Shown: in pieces, positions 29,485 to 39,800 of the stretch | Numbering within the stretch: the first letter of the stretch is position 1 | Layout of the letters: every line of letters starts with the position of its first letter | NCBI GenBank assembly: GCA_017541825.1 | Contig: JAFXYJ010000069.1 | Coordinates: 1 to 48,942, forward strand | Length of the DNA stretch: 48,942 nt | Reading direction: 5' to 3' | Source: Oscillospiraceae bacterium | GTDB lineage: Bacteria; Bacillota; Clostridia; Oscillospirales; Oscillospiraceae | The notes under the pieces: generated by a model | What the model was told of the DNA's origin: nothing | Seen by the model: only the letters and a program-made list of their open reading frames with translations | The model's database searches: none | Translations under genes and position numbers: made by a program

Positions 29485-29521
29485 AAAAAACACGGCAGGA
29501 TGACGGATGCATCCTGCCGTG
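29485..29521 (-). terminator. Terminator of URO-D paralogue 2
   Basis: CACGGCAGGAT (29491-29501) pairs perfectly with ATCCTGCCGTG (29511-29521); T6 follows on the minus strand. Confidence 0.85.
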
Positions 29522-29549
29522 CGGATCGTTTCGGGATCGGGACCCGGGC

Positions 29550-30593
29550 TCAGTCGTCGATGGGGTAGCCGTAGACCTTCTTGCCGTAATAGTAGACCTC
29601 GTCGCGCATGATCAGGTAAGCGCGGCGGGCGGCGTCCTCCTCGCCCTTTTGTCCGATGGGCCAGCCGGCGAAGGCATAGCCGCCGCCCGGCGAATACTTG
29701 TCGATGGAGTCGCGGATATCCTGACGGAATTCCTCCTCGTCGAAGTCGGGGAAGTTCTTGGGGATGTGGTCGCCCCAGCCCCAGCAGCCCATGAAGGAGA
29801 GCTTGCCCTTGTACTTCTCCTTGAGCATGAGGATGTCGTTGACCTCCTGGGAGGGCTCGGTCATCTCCACGCCGAACTGCACCATGAAGTCGAGGAACAG
29901 CTCCTCCTTGCCGCAGTTGTGGAAGATCACGGGGATGCCGTTCTCCAGCGCGGGCTTGGCCAGACGTGTGTAGATGGGCAGGAACACTTCCTTGTAGGTC
30001 TCGGGGGAGAAGAAGGGCATCATCTTCGCGCAGGAGTCGTCGGTGATGGCCCAGCAGTCCGGCTGGAAGACCTCATAGAGCTTTGTGTAGTAGGGCTCAA
30101 TGAAGTCCACCATCGCGTTGAGCATGGCCGAGACCTCCTCGGGGTCCTCGGACAGGGCCATCAGACCGCCCTCGAAGCCCATCAGGGCCACCAGCTCCTG
30201 GAAGGGGGAGAGATCGGGGCCGACCTTCAGGCAGGACTGGGTACGGTCCACCCGGGTCAGCGTTTCCTGGTAGGCCTTCTCCAGGTCGATGCCGGTGGGC
30301 TTGGGGAACTGCAGGACCTTGGTCCAGTCGCTGATGTCCTCGAGCGTGACGACCGAGGTGTCGGGCATCGAGGCATTCGCCAGATTGTCCGGGGCCGCGT
30401 AGGGCACGCCCCAGGCGTCCTTGCCGCCGTTCATATACATGGTGTTCTCAAACATGGGGACGAACGCGCCGGCCACGGCGCTCTCGCCCTTGTAGGGATC
30501 GCCCATGATGCTGTAGAAGGGGACATACTCCGGGAAGCCCCCGTGACGCAGCCGCAGGAAGTTTTCTTTTGGTGTGATCTTTGCCTTTGCCAT
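29550..30593 (-). CDS. URO-D superfamily protein, tandem paralogue 2
   Basis: A 347-residue twin of the preceding entry with the same FHNCGKE zinc pair and GCWGWGDH motif. Differences are scattered, with a two-residue insertion near the N-terminus (MAKAKITP against MAKITP) and changes around residues 190-197 (CWAITDDS against LWSMGDDT) in the barrel, possibly altering substrate choice. The ATG at 30593 follows AGGT at normal spacing. It has its own -10 and terminator, so the pair are separate transcription units. The true function is unknown. Confidence 0.84.
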   Translation of the reverse strand: MAKAKITPKENFLRLRHGGFPEYVPFYSIMGDPYKGESAVAGAFVPMFENTMYMNGGKDAWGVPYAAPDNLANASMPDTSVVTLEDISDWTKVLQFPKPTGIDLEKAYQETLTRVDRTQSCLKVGPDLSPFQELVALMGFEGGLMALSEDPEEVSAMLNAMVDFIEPYYTKLYEVFQPDCWAITDDSCAKMMPFFSPETYKEVFLPIYTRLAKPALENGIPVIFHNCGKEELFLDFMVQFGVEMTEPSQEVNDILMLKEKYKGKLSFMGCWGWGDHIPKNFPDFDEEEFRQDIRDSIDKYSPGGGYAFAGWPIGQKGEEDAARRAYLIMRDEVYYYGKKVYGYPIDD

Positions 30594-30634
30594 GAGATCA
30601 ATACCTCCGTTCATAACAATATCATTTCCAGTCT

Positions 30635-30640
30635 ATTATA
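30635..30640 (-). promoter_or_regulatory. -10 element of URO-D paralogue 2
   Basis: TATAAT on the minus strand about 40 bp from the start codon, again without a convincing -35. Confidence 0.35.
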
Positions 30641-30726
30641 GCGGTTAGCCATGGCAAAGAAAGACCATGGCCGCACAAAAATACCGCTGGAAAAACCCCT
30701 TCTTTTGTGATTTCCGGACCGCAGAG

Positions 30727-30758
30727 CGCATCACCGGCCCACAGGAGCCGGTGATGCG
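30727..30758 (-). terminator. Hairpin after the aminopeptidase P gene
   Basis: A perfect 12-bp stem (30727-30738 with 30747-30758) right after the stop codon, without a T-run. Confidence 0.5.
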
Positions 30759-30772
30759 TTATGTAAACTATA

Positions 30773-32563
30773 TCAGACGGCCCGCGTGGCCTCCCCGAGC
30801 CAGGCGCGGTCCTCGTCTCCGAGCCGGGGCGCCATAGTCTCGTACACCATCGCGTGGTACTCGTTGAGCTGCCTCCGCTCCTCATCGCTGAGCTGCGTTA
30901 TGTCAACTGCATCCAGATCGATGGGCACATAGGTGATGTTTTCGAAATACATGAACTGGCCGTATCCGTTCTTTTCTCCTCTCCGGCACAGCAGCTCGCT
31001 CTCGGTGCGCACGCCGAACCGACCCTCCAGGTACAGCCCGGGCTCGTCGGAGGTGATCATGCCCTCCTCGAGCACGCTGCCCTCGCTGCGGTCGGGGGAG
31101 GCTTTCCACCGGAAACCGTTGGGACCCTCGTGGACGCTGAGGATGTGGCCGATGCCGTGGCCCGTGCCGTGGTTGTAGTCGACGCCCGCCGCCCAGAGCG
31201 GTTCCCGGGCGAGGATGTCCAGATTGAGCCCCGTGCAGCCGTGGAGGAACCGCGCGTTGGCCAGACGCAGATGGGCGCGCAGCACGAGGGTGAACGCGTC
31301 GCGCATCTCCCGGGTCACCGGCCCGAGGGCGATGGTGCGGGTGATGTCGGTGGTGCCGTCCAGATAGTGTCCGCCGGAGTCCACCAGCAGCAGCCCCTCC
31401 GGCGCGAGGGGCACGTCGCTCTCCGGCGTGGCGCCGTAATGGATGATCGCCCCGTGGGCGTTGTAGCCGCAGATCGTGGCAAAACTAAGGTCGAGGAAGC
31501 CCTCCTGCTCGGCGCGCCGGGCGGCCAGATAATCGGCCGCGGAGATCTCGGTGATCGGGATCCTGCCGACGTTTTCCTTCAGCCAGCGGATAAAGCGGAT
31601 CATGGCCGCGGCGTCCTTTTTGTGGGCTTCGCGGGTGTCGGCCGTCTCGACGGCGTTCTTCACGGCCTTCATGGGCACGGTGGGGTTCTCCCTGTCGAGG
31701 ATCTCCACGCCCTCCCGGAGCGCGGCGCACAGGCGGGTGCTGCAGACCTTCGCGTTGAGCAGGACCCGCTGCCCCGGCGCCAGAGCCGCGGCATAGTCGT
31801 AGAAGCTCTCGTACGGACGGACCTCCACACCGACGGAGCGGAGATACTCCTTCACATCTCCGCCGAGCGCCGCCTCCTGCACGAACCAGAGGCACTCCTC
31901 TGCGGTCAGGGCGAGGAAGCTGAGCACCACGGGCACATAGTCGATGTCGCCGCCCCGGACGTTGAGGAGCCAGGCGATGTCGCACAGCGAGGTCAGCAGG
32001 TGCACGTCGGCGCCCTCCCGGGCCATGACGGCCCGGACGCCGGCGAGCTTTTCCGCGGCGGAGGCGCCCGTGCTGCTCCCGGGCAGGACACGGACCGGAC
32101 GGCAGGACAGGGCAGGCCGGTCCTCCCAGATCAGCCCGATCAGATCCTCCGCCACGGCCAGCGAGCCGCCCTTTTCCTTCGCGAGCGCCTCAAGCTGCCG
32201 CCCCAGGGCCGCGTTCACGACCCGCCCGTCAAAGCCGAGAACGCCGCCCTCGGGCAGCGCCGAGCGCACGTACTCCGTCAGCGTGGGCACGCCCTCCTCG
32301 CCCATGCGGTAGAGGGTGACCGTGGTGCCGCGCAGCTGCTGCGCGGCCTGCAGGAAGTAGCGCCCGTCGGTCCACAGCCCGGCCTCGTCCGCCGTGATGA
32401 CGGCCGTGCCGGCGGAGCCGGTGAAGCCGGTGATGAACTGCCGCGCCTTGAAATGCGCGCCCACGTACTCCGACTCGTGAAAATCGGCGGTGGGGACGAT
32501 GTATATGGCGATGCCGCGCTTTTCCATCTCCCGGCGGAGCCGGGCCAAACGTTCCTTGATCAT
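30773..32563 (-). CDS. Aminopeptidase P family protein (Xaa-Pro aminopeptidase)
   Basis: A 596-residue M24B metallopeptidase, the long three-domain form: two creatinase-like N-terminal domains (about 1-300) and a pita-bread catalytic domain. Metal ligands are visible in order: LLVDSGG and GTTDITRT (two Asp), HGTGHGIGH (His), DEPGLYLEG (Glu) and RTESELL (Glu). It removes N-terminal residues that precede proline, in the cytoplasm, usually from peptide nutrients. The start follows a GGAG site. It lies 37 bp after the methyltransferase gene. Confidence 0.93.
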   Translation of the reverse strand: MIKERLARLRREMEKRGIAIYIVPTADFHESEYVGAHFKARQFITGFTGSAGTAVITADEAGLWTDGRYFLQAAQQLRGTTVTLYRMGEEGVPTLTEYVRSALPEGGVLGFDGRVVNAALGRQLEALAKEKGGSLAVAEDLIGLIWEDRPALSCRPVRVLPGSSTGASAAEKLAGVRAVMAREGADVHLLTSLCDIAWLLNVRGGDIDYVPVVLSFLALTAEECLWFVQEAALGGDVKEYLRSVGVEVRPYESFYDYAAALAPGQRVLLNAKVCSTRLCAALREGVEILDRENPTVPMKAVKNAVETADTREAHKKDAAAMIRFIRWLKENVGRIPITEISAADYLAARRAEQEGFLDLSFATICGYNAHGAIIHYGATPESDVPLAPEGLLLVDSGGHYLDGTTDITRTIALGPVTREMRDAFTLVLRAHLRLANARFLHGCTGLNLDILAREPLWAAGVDYNHGTGHGIGHILSVHEGPNGFRWKASPDRSEGSVLEEGMITSDEPGLYLEGRFGVRTESELLCRRGEKNGYGQFMYFENITYVPIDLDAVDITQLSDEERRQLNEYHAMVYETMAPRLGDEDRAWLGEATRAV

Positions 32564-32600
32564 GTGACGCTCCTTCTGTCAGTTAACATAATTTTATTAT

Positions 32601-33332
32601 TTACAACCTTATCGCGGTGAGGAACAGCCGTCCCCGGTCATGCTGGGGCCCGTCGGCGCACAGCTCGATCCGGCCGAAGCCCGCCTCCTCCAGCCGCGCG
32701 GTCAGCGTCTCGGGGGAGTGGAGGTACTCCGTGTGCTCCTCCTGGGAGCGGCGCCAGAGCTTCCCGGCGGCGCGGAAGAGATCCACGCCGTAGCGCAGCG
32801 CCCCGTCCTCCAGAGAGGCCCTCCACAGACAGAGCGTGTCCGGTCCCTCGTCCACGAAGCATTCCCCGTCCAGCGAGCGCAGATGCTCCGGGGAGAGGAA
32901 ATCGAAGGAGAGCGTCCCGCCGGGAGAGATGAACAGCCGCAGCCGCTCGAGCACCGCCGGCAGAGTTTCCGGCGGGAAGTAATTGAAGCCGTCCAGGCAG
33001 CACAGCGCGCCGTCCACCGTGTCGTAGAGATCCAGCTCCTCCGCCCGCTGGCACAGCAGCATCGGCGCGGGAACGTCCGCCGGCAGGGTGAAGAGCTTCT
33101 GCTGGAACACGCTGAGCATGTCCGCCGAGGCGTCGACGCAGATCATCTCGTAGCCGCGCCGGGCGAGACGGACGGAGAGCGCGCCCGTGCCGCAGCCGAG
33201 ATCCAATACCGTGCGGACGGCCCTGCCGCTTCGGGTCAGGGCCGTCTCGTACCAGTCGCACAGCTCGTCATACGGCACGTCGCCGGTGAGCAGGTCGTAT
33301 CTCTCCGCCAGGGGACCGTAGGCCGCGTTCAT
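32601..33332 (-). CDS. Class I SAM-dependent methyltransferase
   Basis: A 243-residue Rossmann-fold methyltransferase with motif I VLDLGCGTG (about 42-50), motif II acidic end in MICVDAS and motif IV-like DGALCCLDGFNYF. The opening MNAAYGPLAERYDLL is common in uncharacterised small-molecule methyltransferases of Firmicutes. The substrate is unknown. Its ATG overlaps the yerC stop by 4 bp. Confidence 0.86.
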   Translation of the reverse strand: MNAAYGPLAERYDLLTGDVPYDELCDWYETALTRSGRAVRTVLDLGCGTGALSVRLARRGYEMICVDASADMLSVFQQKLFTLPADVPAPMLLCQRAEELDLYDTVDGALCCLDGFNYFPPETLPAVLERLRLFISPGGTLSFDFLSPEHLRSLDGECFVDEGPDTLCLWRASLEDGALRYGVDLFRAAGKLWRRSQEEHTEYLHSPETLTARLEEAGFGRIELCADGPQHDRGRLFLTAIRL

Positions 33333-33637
33333 TCCTCTTCCGCCTTCCCGGCCAGGCCCAGACGCTCAAAGGTGAGGGCGTAGCCGTCGGCGCCGTACTG
33401 CAGGCTCCGGTTCACCCGGCTGATCGTGGCGCTGGAGGCGCAGGTCTTTTCGAGAATATCGTTGTAGATCAGTCCCTGGCTGAGCAGAACGGCCACCTGG
33501 AAGCGCTGCTCCATGGCGTTGAGCTCCCCAACCGTGCACAGGTCGCTGAAGAAAGCGATCGCCTCCTCCACGGTCTCCAGGGTGAGGATGGCCCTGTACA
33601 TGTCCTCATAGCGGGTCTTCTTGATCTTTTTATTCAT
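33329..33637 (-). CDS. YerC/YecD family TrpR-like DNA-binding protein
   Basis: A 102-residue helical protein of the TrpR superfamily, YerC group. The conserved run LETVEEAIAFFSDLCTVGEL is followed by MEQRF and an HTH around residues 58-84 (GLIYNDILEKTCASSATISR). Unlike TrpR it is not linked to tryptophan genes in Firmicutes, where it is an uncharacterised regulator. It is the first gene of yerC-methyltransferase-aminopeptidase P, with a promoter just upstream. Confidence 0.9.
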   Translation of the reverse strand: MNKKIKKTRYEDMYRAILTLETVEEAIAFFSDLCTVGELNAMEQRFQVAVLLSQGLIYNDILEKTCASSATISRVNRSLQYGADGYALTFERLGLAGKAEEE

Positions 33638-33682
33638 GGCATTTAATCCTTTTCGTGATTTAGCAGTTTACAGCGTAAATGT

Positions 33683-33711
33683 ATTCTACACTGTGCCGGG
33701 AGAAAAGTAAA
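33683..33711 (-). promoter_or_regulatory. Promoter candidate of the yerC operon
   Basis: Minus strand: -35 TTTACT (33706-33711), 17-bp spacer, -10 TAGAAT (33683-33688). Confidence 0.45.
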
Positions 33712-33772
33712 GGGGGTCCGCAATAGAATATGACCACAGGAAAAGGCGGGGGAAAAAAAGCTGCGCCTGCAC

Positions 33773-33808
33773 AAAAAGGACCCCGGCGGATATGCCTGCC
33801 GGGGTCCT
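33773..33808 (-). terminator. Terminator of the giant surface protein gene
   Basis: AGGACCCCGGC (33777-33787) pairs perfectly with GCCGGGGTCCT (33798-33808); T5 follows on the minus strand. Confidence 0.85.
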
Positions 33809-33824
33809 GTGCGGTATAGAGCTG

Positions 33825-36800
33825 TCAGGCGCTGCGCTTTTTCCTGCGCAGGAGCAGCAGCGCCAGTGCGCCCAGCGTGAGCGCGGCGCCCAGCGCGGTG
33901 AGCACGCCGGTACCCGCGCCGCCGGAGCTGGGCAGCACGGCGCCGGGGTTGTTCCAGACGCGCACCTGCCAGGTATCGTCCGGCTGCCCCTCCACCCAGT
34001 AGGGATCGCCCTTGACGGAGACCTCGGCCAGGCCGATGCCCTGCATGGCGTTTACACCCTCGGGGGTGACGTTGATGACGATGGCGCTCTCGAAGAGGTT
34101 GTAGCCCTCGGGGGCGTCCGTCTCCACCAGCCGATAGCTGCCGCTGGGCAGCGAGCCCAGGGCGAGGATGCCGTTCTCGCCGGTGGTGCCGGTGAGGACG
34201 GGCTCGGCGCCGGCCCTCGGTCTGCCGGAGGCATCGTCATAGTCCTCAGCTGCATAGAGGGAGAAGGAAGCGCCGGTGGTGATCGCGGTGTGATCCTGTC
34301 CGGTTTTCCAGACGGAGACGGTTCTGTGCTGGGAGTTGAAGACGGTCAGAGTATAGGCGATCGTCCCGTCCCCGGTGAGCTCGTCGGTCAGCGCAGCCTC
34401 ATCGCTCGGCACGCCGGGCAGCAGCGCCACCGCGCCGGTCTGGGAGACGGTGAAATCGATGTAGGAGGCGAGCTTCTGGTATCCCGTCGGCGGCGTGAGC
34501 TCCCGCAGCTCATAGGTGCCCGCGGGCAGGGTGTTGTCCACCAGCGGCAGCAGGCCGTCTGCATCGGTGACCAGATGCTCATAGCCGGGCATGGGGTTGA
34601 GATCGAAGGCGGTCACGCCGTCGACGGTCCTCTGCCGGTGCAGCGCGAACACGGCGTCCGCGAGCGGCTCGAGGGAGAAGCTGTCCTGCTTGAGCGCGCG
34701 GAAGGTGAAGGGACGGTTCCGGATGGTCAGCGTCGGGGTCTGTCCCTCGCCCTGCGCCAGGGTATAGTACGCAGCATCGGCGCCGGTGACCGTGTAGATC
34801 CCGTCAGCGAGCGTGATGGTCAGGGGGGCCTCCAGGCCGTGGAAGGCGTCGGGGGCGCGGGTCTCGGTCAGAGTGTAGGCGCTGCCCTCCCGCAGGAAGG
34901 CCACGGTGACCGCGCCGTCGCTGCCGGAGGTGAAGCTCCCGATCAGATCGCCCTCGGCGTCCTCCAGCGAGAAGACCGCGCCGGGGAGAGCGCCGCCGTT
35001 CCAGTCCTGCTTGATCAGCGACAGACCGGGCCGGGTATTGGTCACGGTATCGGTTCGGATGTTGGAGCCATCGGGGATCTGGCCCTGCTCATAGGACACG
35101 GTATACCCGAAAACCGAGGATTCGCTCTCGCCCTTCTGGGTGCCGGTGACGAAAACGCTGCCGCCCTCGGGAATGGGCGTCACCTCGCCGGGCTCGGCAA
35201 CGAAGCCGTCCTCGTCCGTCTGCGGATCCTCGGCGGTGATCGTCACCTCGCGGATCACGTAGTCGTCAAACTTCACACCGGTCACGGGCAGCGTCAGCCA
35301 GTACCAGTAGAGGGAGGAGCCCTCATAGTCCATCCGCCGGACGGAGTCGGGCACCGGCGCGAGGTCGTCCCCGCTGCGCGTGAACACGGCGAAGTACGCC
35401 GGGCCGCGGTCGGACATGTACTCGGCGTCGGACCAGACCTTGTTCATCCGCAGGCCCCAGCCCTTGAGGTTGCAGATCTCGACCTCCGGATCGGCGTCGA
35501 AGCCGATGGTGTCAAAGATGCCGGTGTAGGCCGGCGCATCGGAGACCGTGCCGTTGTAGATATATTTCTGGAAGGAGTAGCCGTCGGGGATCTCGGTGGG
35601 ACGCTCCTGGACGCGGAACTGCGTTCCGGCCAGAAGCTGGCGCAGCTCCACGGTGTAGGTGGCAGGGATCCGGGAGATCGTGCCGTAGATCGAGGTCGTG
35701 AAGGTGGCCGCGGCCTTTTCCGCGTCCGTCAGCTCGCCGTAAACGGTCTTGCCCAGGGACACGAACATCTGCGTCTGCGCATCCCAGCGGCAGTAGTTTC
35801 CCTCGGCGTCCCGGACGTGATAGGGCTGCATGTTGGCCGAGTCGAGCGTGTCGAACTCCGAGGCCAGGTAGAGCCGGAAGGTGAAGGCGGTGCTGTCCTC
35901 CTCGAAGGGGATGGGCGTGACGCCGTCTTCCCGGAAGAGCGTTTTGGTGATGGAAAGATTGCGCAGCGCGTCCGGGTCGACGGTGTTGACGTAGTTGACT
36001 CTGGCCCGCTCGTCGGTGGTGGCGTAGCCGATGGCAAAATCGCTCCTGTCGTCGGGGTAGCCCTCGCCGCGGATCCTCTCCGCGTCGTCGCCGTTGACCG
36101 TCACCGACTCGTAGACGTTGGTGTCCACGCCGCACTCGATGATCCGGTAGGAGACCATAGAGTCGGGGAAGCTGATGTCCGCGGTCTCGCCGGGCTTGAG
36201 GAAGAACACGTCGTTGTAGGAAATGCCGTCGATGGAGATCTCTTTGATATAGGTCACCGGGTTGACGCTGTCCTGATAGAAGACATAGTCGGTGTTCTGC
36301 ACGGCGCTGCTCGGGAGCGCGTTGGTGAGATAGTGCTCCGTGCCGTCCTCGGTCTTGTAGAGGATCTGGTAGGGGAACCGGGCGAAGATCTGCTCGGACG
36401 CGTCCACGCCGGAGAGAGTCTTGTTCAGCTGTACGGTATCCTTCTTGACCGCGGCGAGGTTGAAGCGCATCTGCAGGTTCGAGGCGCCGGCGCCGCGTTC
36501 CATGTAGAAAATGCGCATGGTGTGGTTGGTATAGTCGCGGAATACGGTACTGCCTTCGTCGAAGTAATTGTCCAGAAAGGCCGCGACATCGTCGTCGGAG
36601 GCGTTGGGGTTGCGCTTGCGGTAGTTGCTCTCAAAGAGGGCGCGCAGCGTGGTGTGCCGGCCGTTGACGTTCACCTGGCCGGTGCGGAAGTTCACGCTGC
36701 CGGGCACGGCGCTGTGGATGCCGCCCAGGTCAATGACCAGCTCGCCGTCCACATACAGCCAGAAATCGTCGTCGCCGGTGAATTCAAAGATGATGTCATG

Positions 36801-39800
36801 GCCCCAGGCGTCCAGACCGTTGGGCGTCTGGGTGAAGCTGGCCTCCAGCTCCATGGCGAAGTAGTAATCGGGTTTTTTGAAAAGGTACAGCCGCTCGTTT
36901 TTCCGCGGATCGCTGTCCGGGAGCAGAGCGGTACCGCCGCTGCCGCCGGAGAGCATATAGAGGTTGCGCGGGTTGACCGATGCGAACAGCCCCGGCGTCA
37001 GATCGTTGTAGGGGAAGAACTGCCCGTGCTTGAGAGTGTTCGAGCTCTTATCGTCGTGGGTACCCAGCTCCTTGTATACGGTAAAGGTGTTCCCGGCATT
37101 CCCGTTGTCGTCCAAGAGCGTTGCGAAATTCTCCGTGCTGTCATACCGGAAGTAGCCGCTGGAGTGGTAGGAGCTCTCGATGAAGAGGTGGTTCACTTCC
37201 CGGGCCCCGGCGTACATGGACGAGAGGGAGACGCCGGCCAGTGTCTGCGGGTAGCCGTTTTCGTCAAGGCTGGTGGCCAGCAGACCCTGGTGCAGGGTGG
37301 TGCCTGCGCCGCCTTCGTCGTTCCCGAGGATGGCGCTCATCTCCTCGCGGGTGGGGATGTCGATCATCCGCATGGTGATGCCGTACTGGGTATGGTCGAT
37401 CGTCGTCACCGGCGTGAGGATATCGTCGATGTTCAGATCCTCCACGGTGGCAAAGTAGAAGTCCATTGCCTCCGAGGACGGGCAGGAGACGATCCTCCCG
37501 TTTTCCACCTTCAGGCCCACGTAGGAATAGTTTGCCTCGTCCCAGGCCATGATCGGGGAGTAGTACTGGCCGTCCCGACGGCCGTTGAGGTTGATGCCGA
37601 TGGGCTCGTCGGAGAGGATCTGTCCGTCGGTGACCTGGGGGGCAACGTACTTCTCGGAGTACTGGTTGTAGAGCTCGTAATAGAAGTTCGGATCGTTGGT
37701 GCCCTCCCAGTAGTACTCCACGAAATTCCACAGGAGCGTATTGAACTGGCGTCCCACCCATTCGATGGAGTCACCGCTCTCGAAAACGGGCACAAGGGTG
37801 CCGTCATGGTCCACCGCGTAGAAGTCATAGCGCTTTTTGGCGTCGTTCCAGGCGCGGGTGTAGACGATGACCCGGGAACCGTTGGTGACGGCCTCGTCGG
37901 AGACGCTGACCTTCCGGGCGGAATAGGTCAGGAAGTAATCCGAGGTGAGCTCCGAGAGATCGACCAGATACAGCCACTCGCTGCCGACGCCGCCGTTTAC
38001 GGAGAAGCCGCCCTCCGCGCTGCCGCTGTAGGTCAGCGCCGCGGAGCCGTTCGTCAGGGCGATCTCGCCCGTATGGATGCCCGACCCGGGGACGACGCGC
38101 ACCTGCGAAGCGTCGGCCTGCGCCTCCACCATGGAGAGTCCGGAGGAATCGAGCTTCAGATACCGGGTGTTGCCGTCCACGACGGCGGTCAGATAATAGA
38201 GATCCTCGCCGACCCAGCGGAAGGTCCACATGGTGATGTCGCTGTCGCTGGGGGCAAAGAGCTGGCTGCTGTTGTCGGCGGTGCTGAGCACCGTGAGCAC
38301 CTTCGCGTCGAGCGCACTCCCGGTCCCCTCGGACATGAGCGCTTTGCCGGTGGTGCCGCCGGTCCAGTTCATCAGCCCGTAGGTCTGCCCGTCGAGCCCG
38401 TAGGGATCGGAGTCGATCTCGTCATAATACCAGAGATAGAGGTTGTTGTTCGTGTCGTTGGCGTTGTTGTAGCAGCAGAACCGGGCCCCGTTGTCGCCGC
38501 CCTGCATGTTCCAGTACCAGACGCCGTTGTTGAACTTGAACTGGCCGCTGCCGTTGACGGACACGCTGAACGCGGTGCCCGGGCCGTCGGTGAAGGAGAG
38601 GCTGTTGTTGCCGCCGTTGTAGACATACTGCTTTTCACCGTTGCTGCCGTAGCAGTAGGCGCGGAATTTTCCGCTGTCCTCGGGATCCTGCTCAAAGAAA
38701 TACTTGACCGCGCTGTCGCCGGGATAGCTGCTGGCGGGCTTGGTCTTGGTGATGCCCATGCGGCTGCTGTTGCCGGTGAGGGTGTTGGTAAAATAGAAGC
38801 CGTTGGGATGGCCGATGTAGAGCCCGGTGTCCGCGTGCTCGAGCAGCGCCTGGACGGAATCGATCTTCTGCCAGCCGATGGGGATCACGCCCGGCCCGGT
38901 CACGATGGCGTAGGCGGAGAAGCCCTCGGCCTCAAAGCGGATCGTGTCGCCGTCGGCGTCGGTATCGCTGATCACCTCGCCGTCGGCTTCGTCGTCGGCG
39001 AAGTGGACGACCTGCGCGGCGGCCGCACTTTCCATGTCGGCCAGGCGGATCTCCACGTCCACCGGAGCCGCGATCGCGACCTTCTTCCCGTTCTTCACGA
39101 TGCTGATATCAAAGAAGCGGGCATAGCTGAATACGCCCGTGTCCAGCCCGAGGGCTTCCCGGGTACGGGCGAGATAATTCTCATATTCGGTGGCGCCGTC
39201 CACCGCAGAGGCGGCCTCAAGGATCTCGGAGACCTCCAGTTCGGCGCCCTCGGGGACGCCCGCCTCCGGGCCGTAGGTCACGGTGATGACGTAGGCCTCG
39301 CCGTCCGCGGTCAGATAAGTGGTGGTGATCTTTTCCACGCCGACGATCAGGTAGAAGGAGAAGCCGCTGGCCTCAAAGCCGACCTCGCCGCCGTCGACGG
39401 ACCGGTCCAGGACCTCCGTTTCGTCGCCGAAGTGAAGGACCTGCAGATCCTCCTGCCCCTTGATATCGAGCAGCTCGATCTTCACGTCCACGCCGCACAG
39501 GGGCTGGATCTCCTCTCCGTTGTTCAGGATGGAGATATCCAGCAGCTTGGCGTAGGTGAGCTCCTCAAGCTGACAGCCCAGCGCCTCGGCAGCCTGGGCC
39601 AGGTACGCGGCAGTCTCCTCTTCGGTCATTTCCGCCACGCGCAGCACGGCGCCCTCGGGAATACCCGCCTCCGGGGGGCACACCGTAGTGACAAGATAGG
39701 TCTCCCCGTCGGAGGTGAGCACCGTGTCCTCGAGCACGATGCTGACATAGCCGTAAACCGAGAAGGCGCCGGAACTGAAGGCGACCTCGTCGGCAGCGGT

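Noticed and set aside
24376..30593. Calling the URO-D proteins hemE (uroporphyrinogen decarboxylase)
   Set aside because: They lack the N-terminal Arg motif of HemE, three carry an H-x-C metal pair, and there are four in a row with no heme genes.
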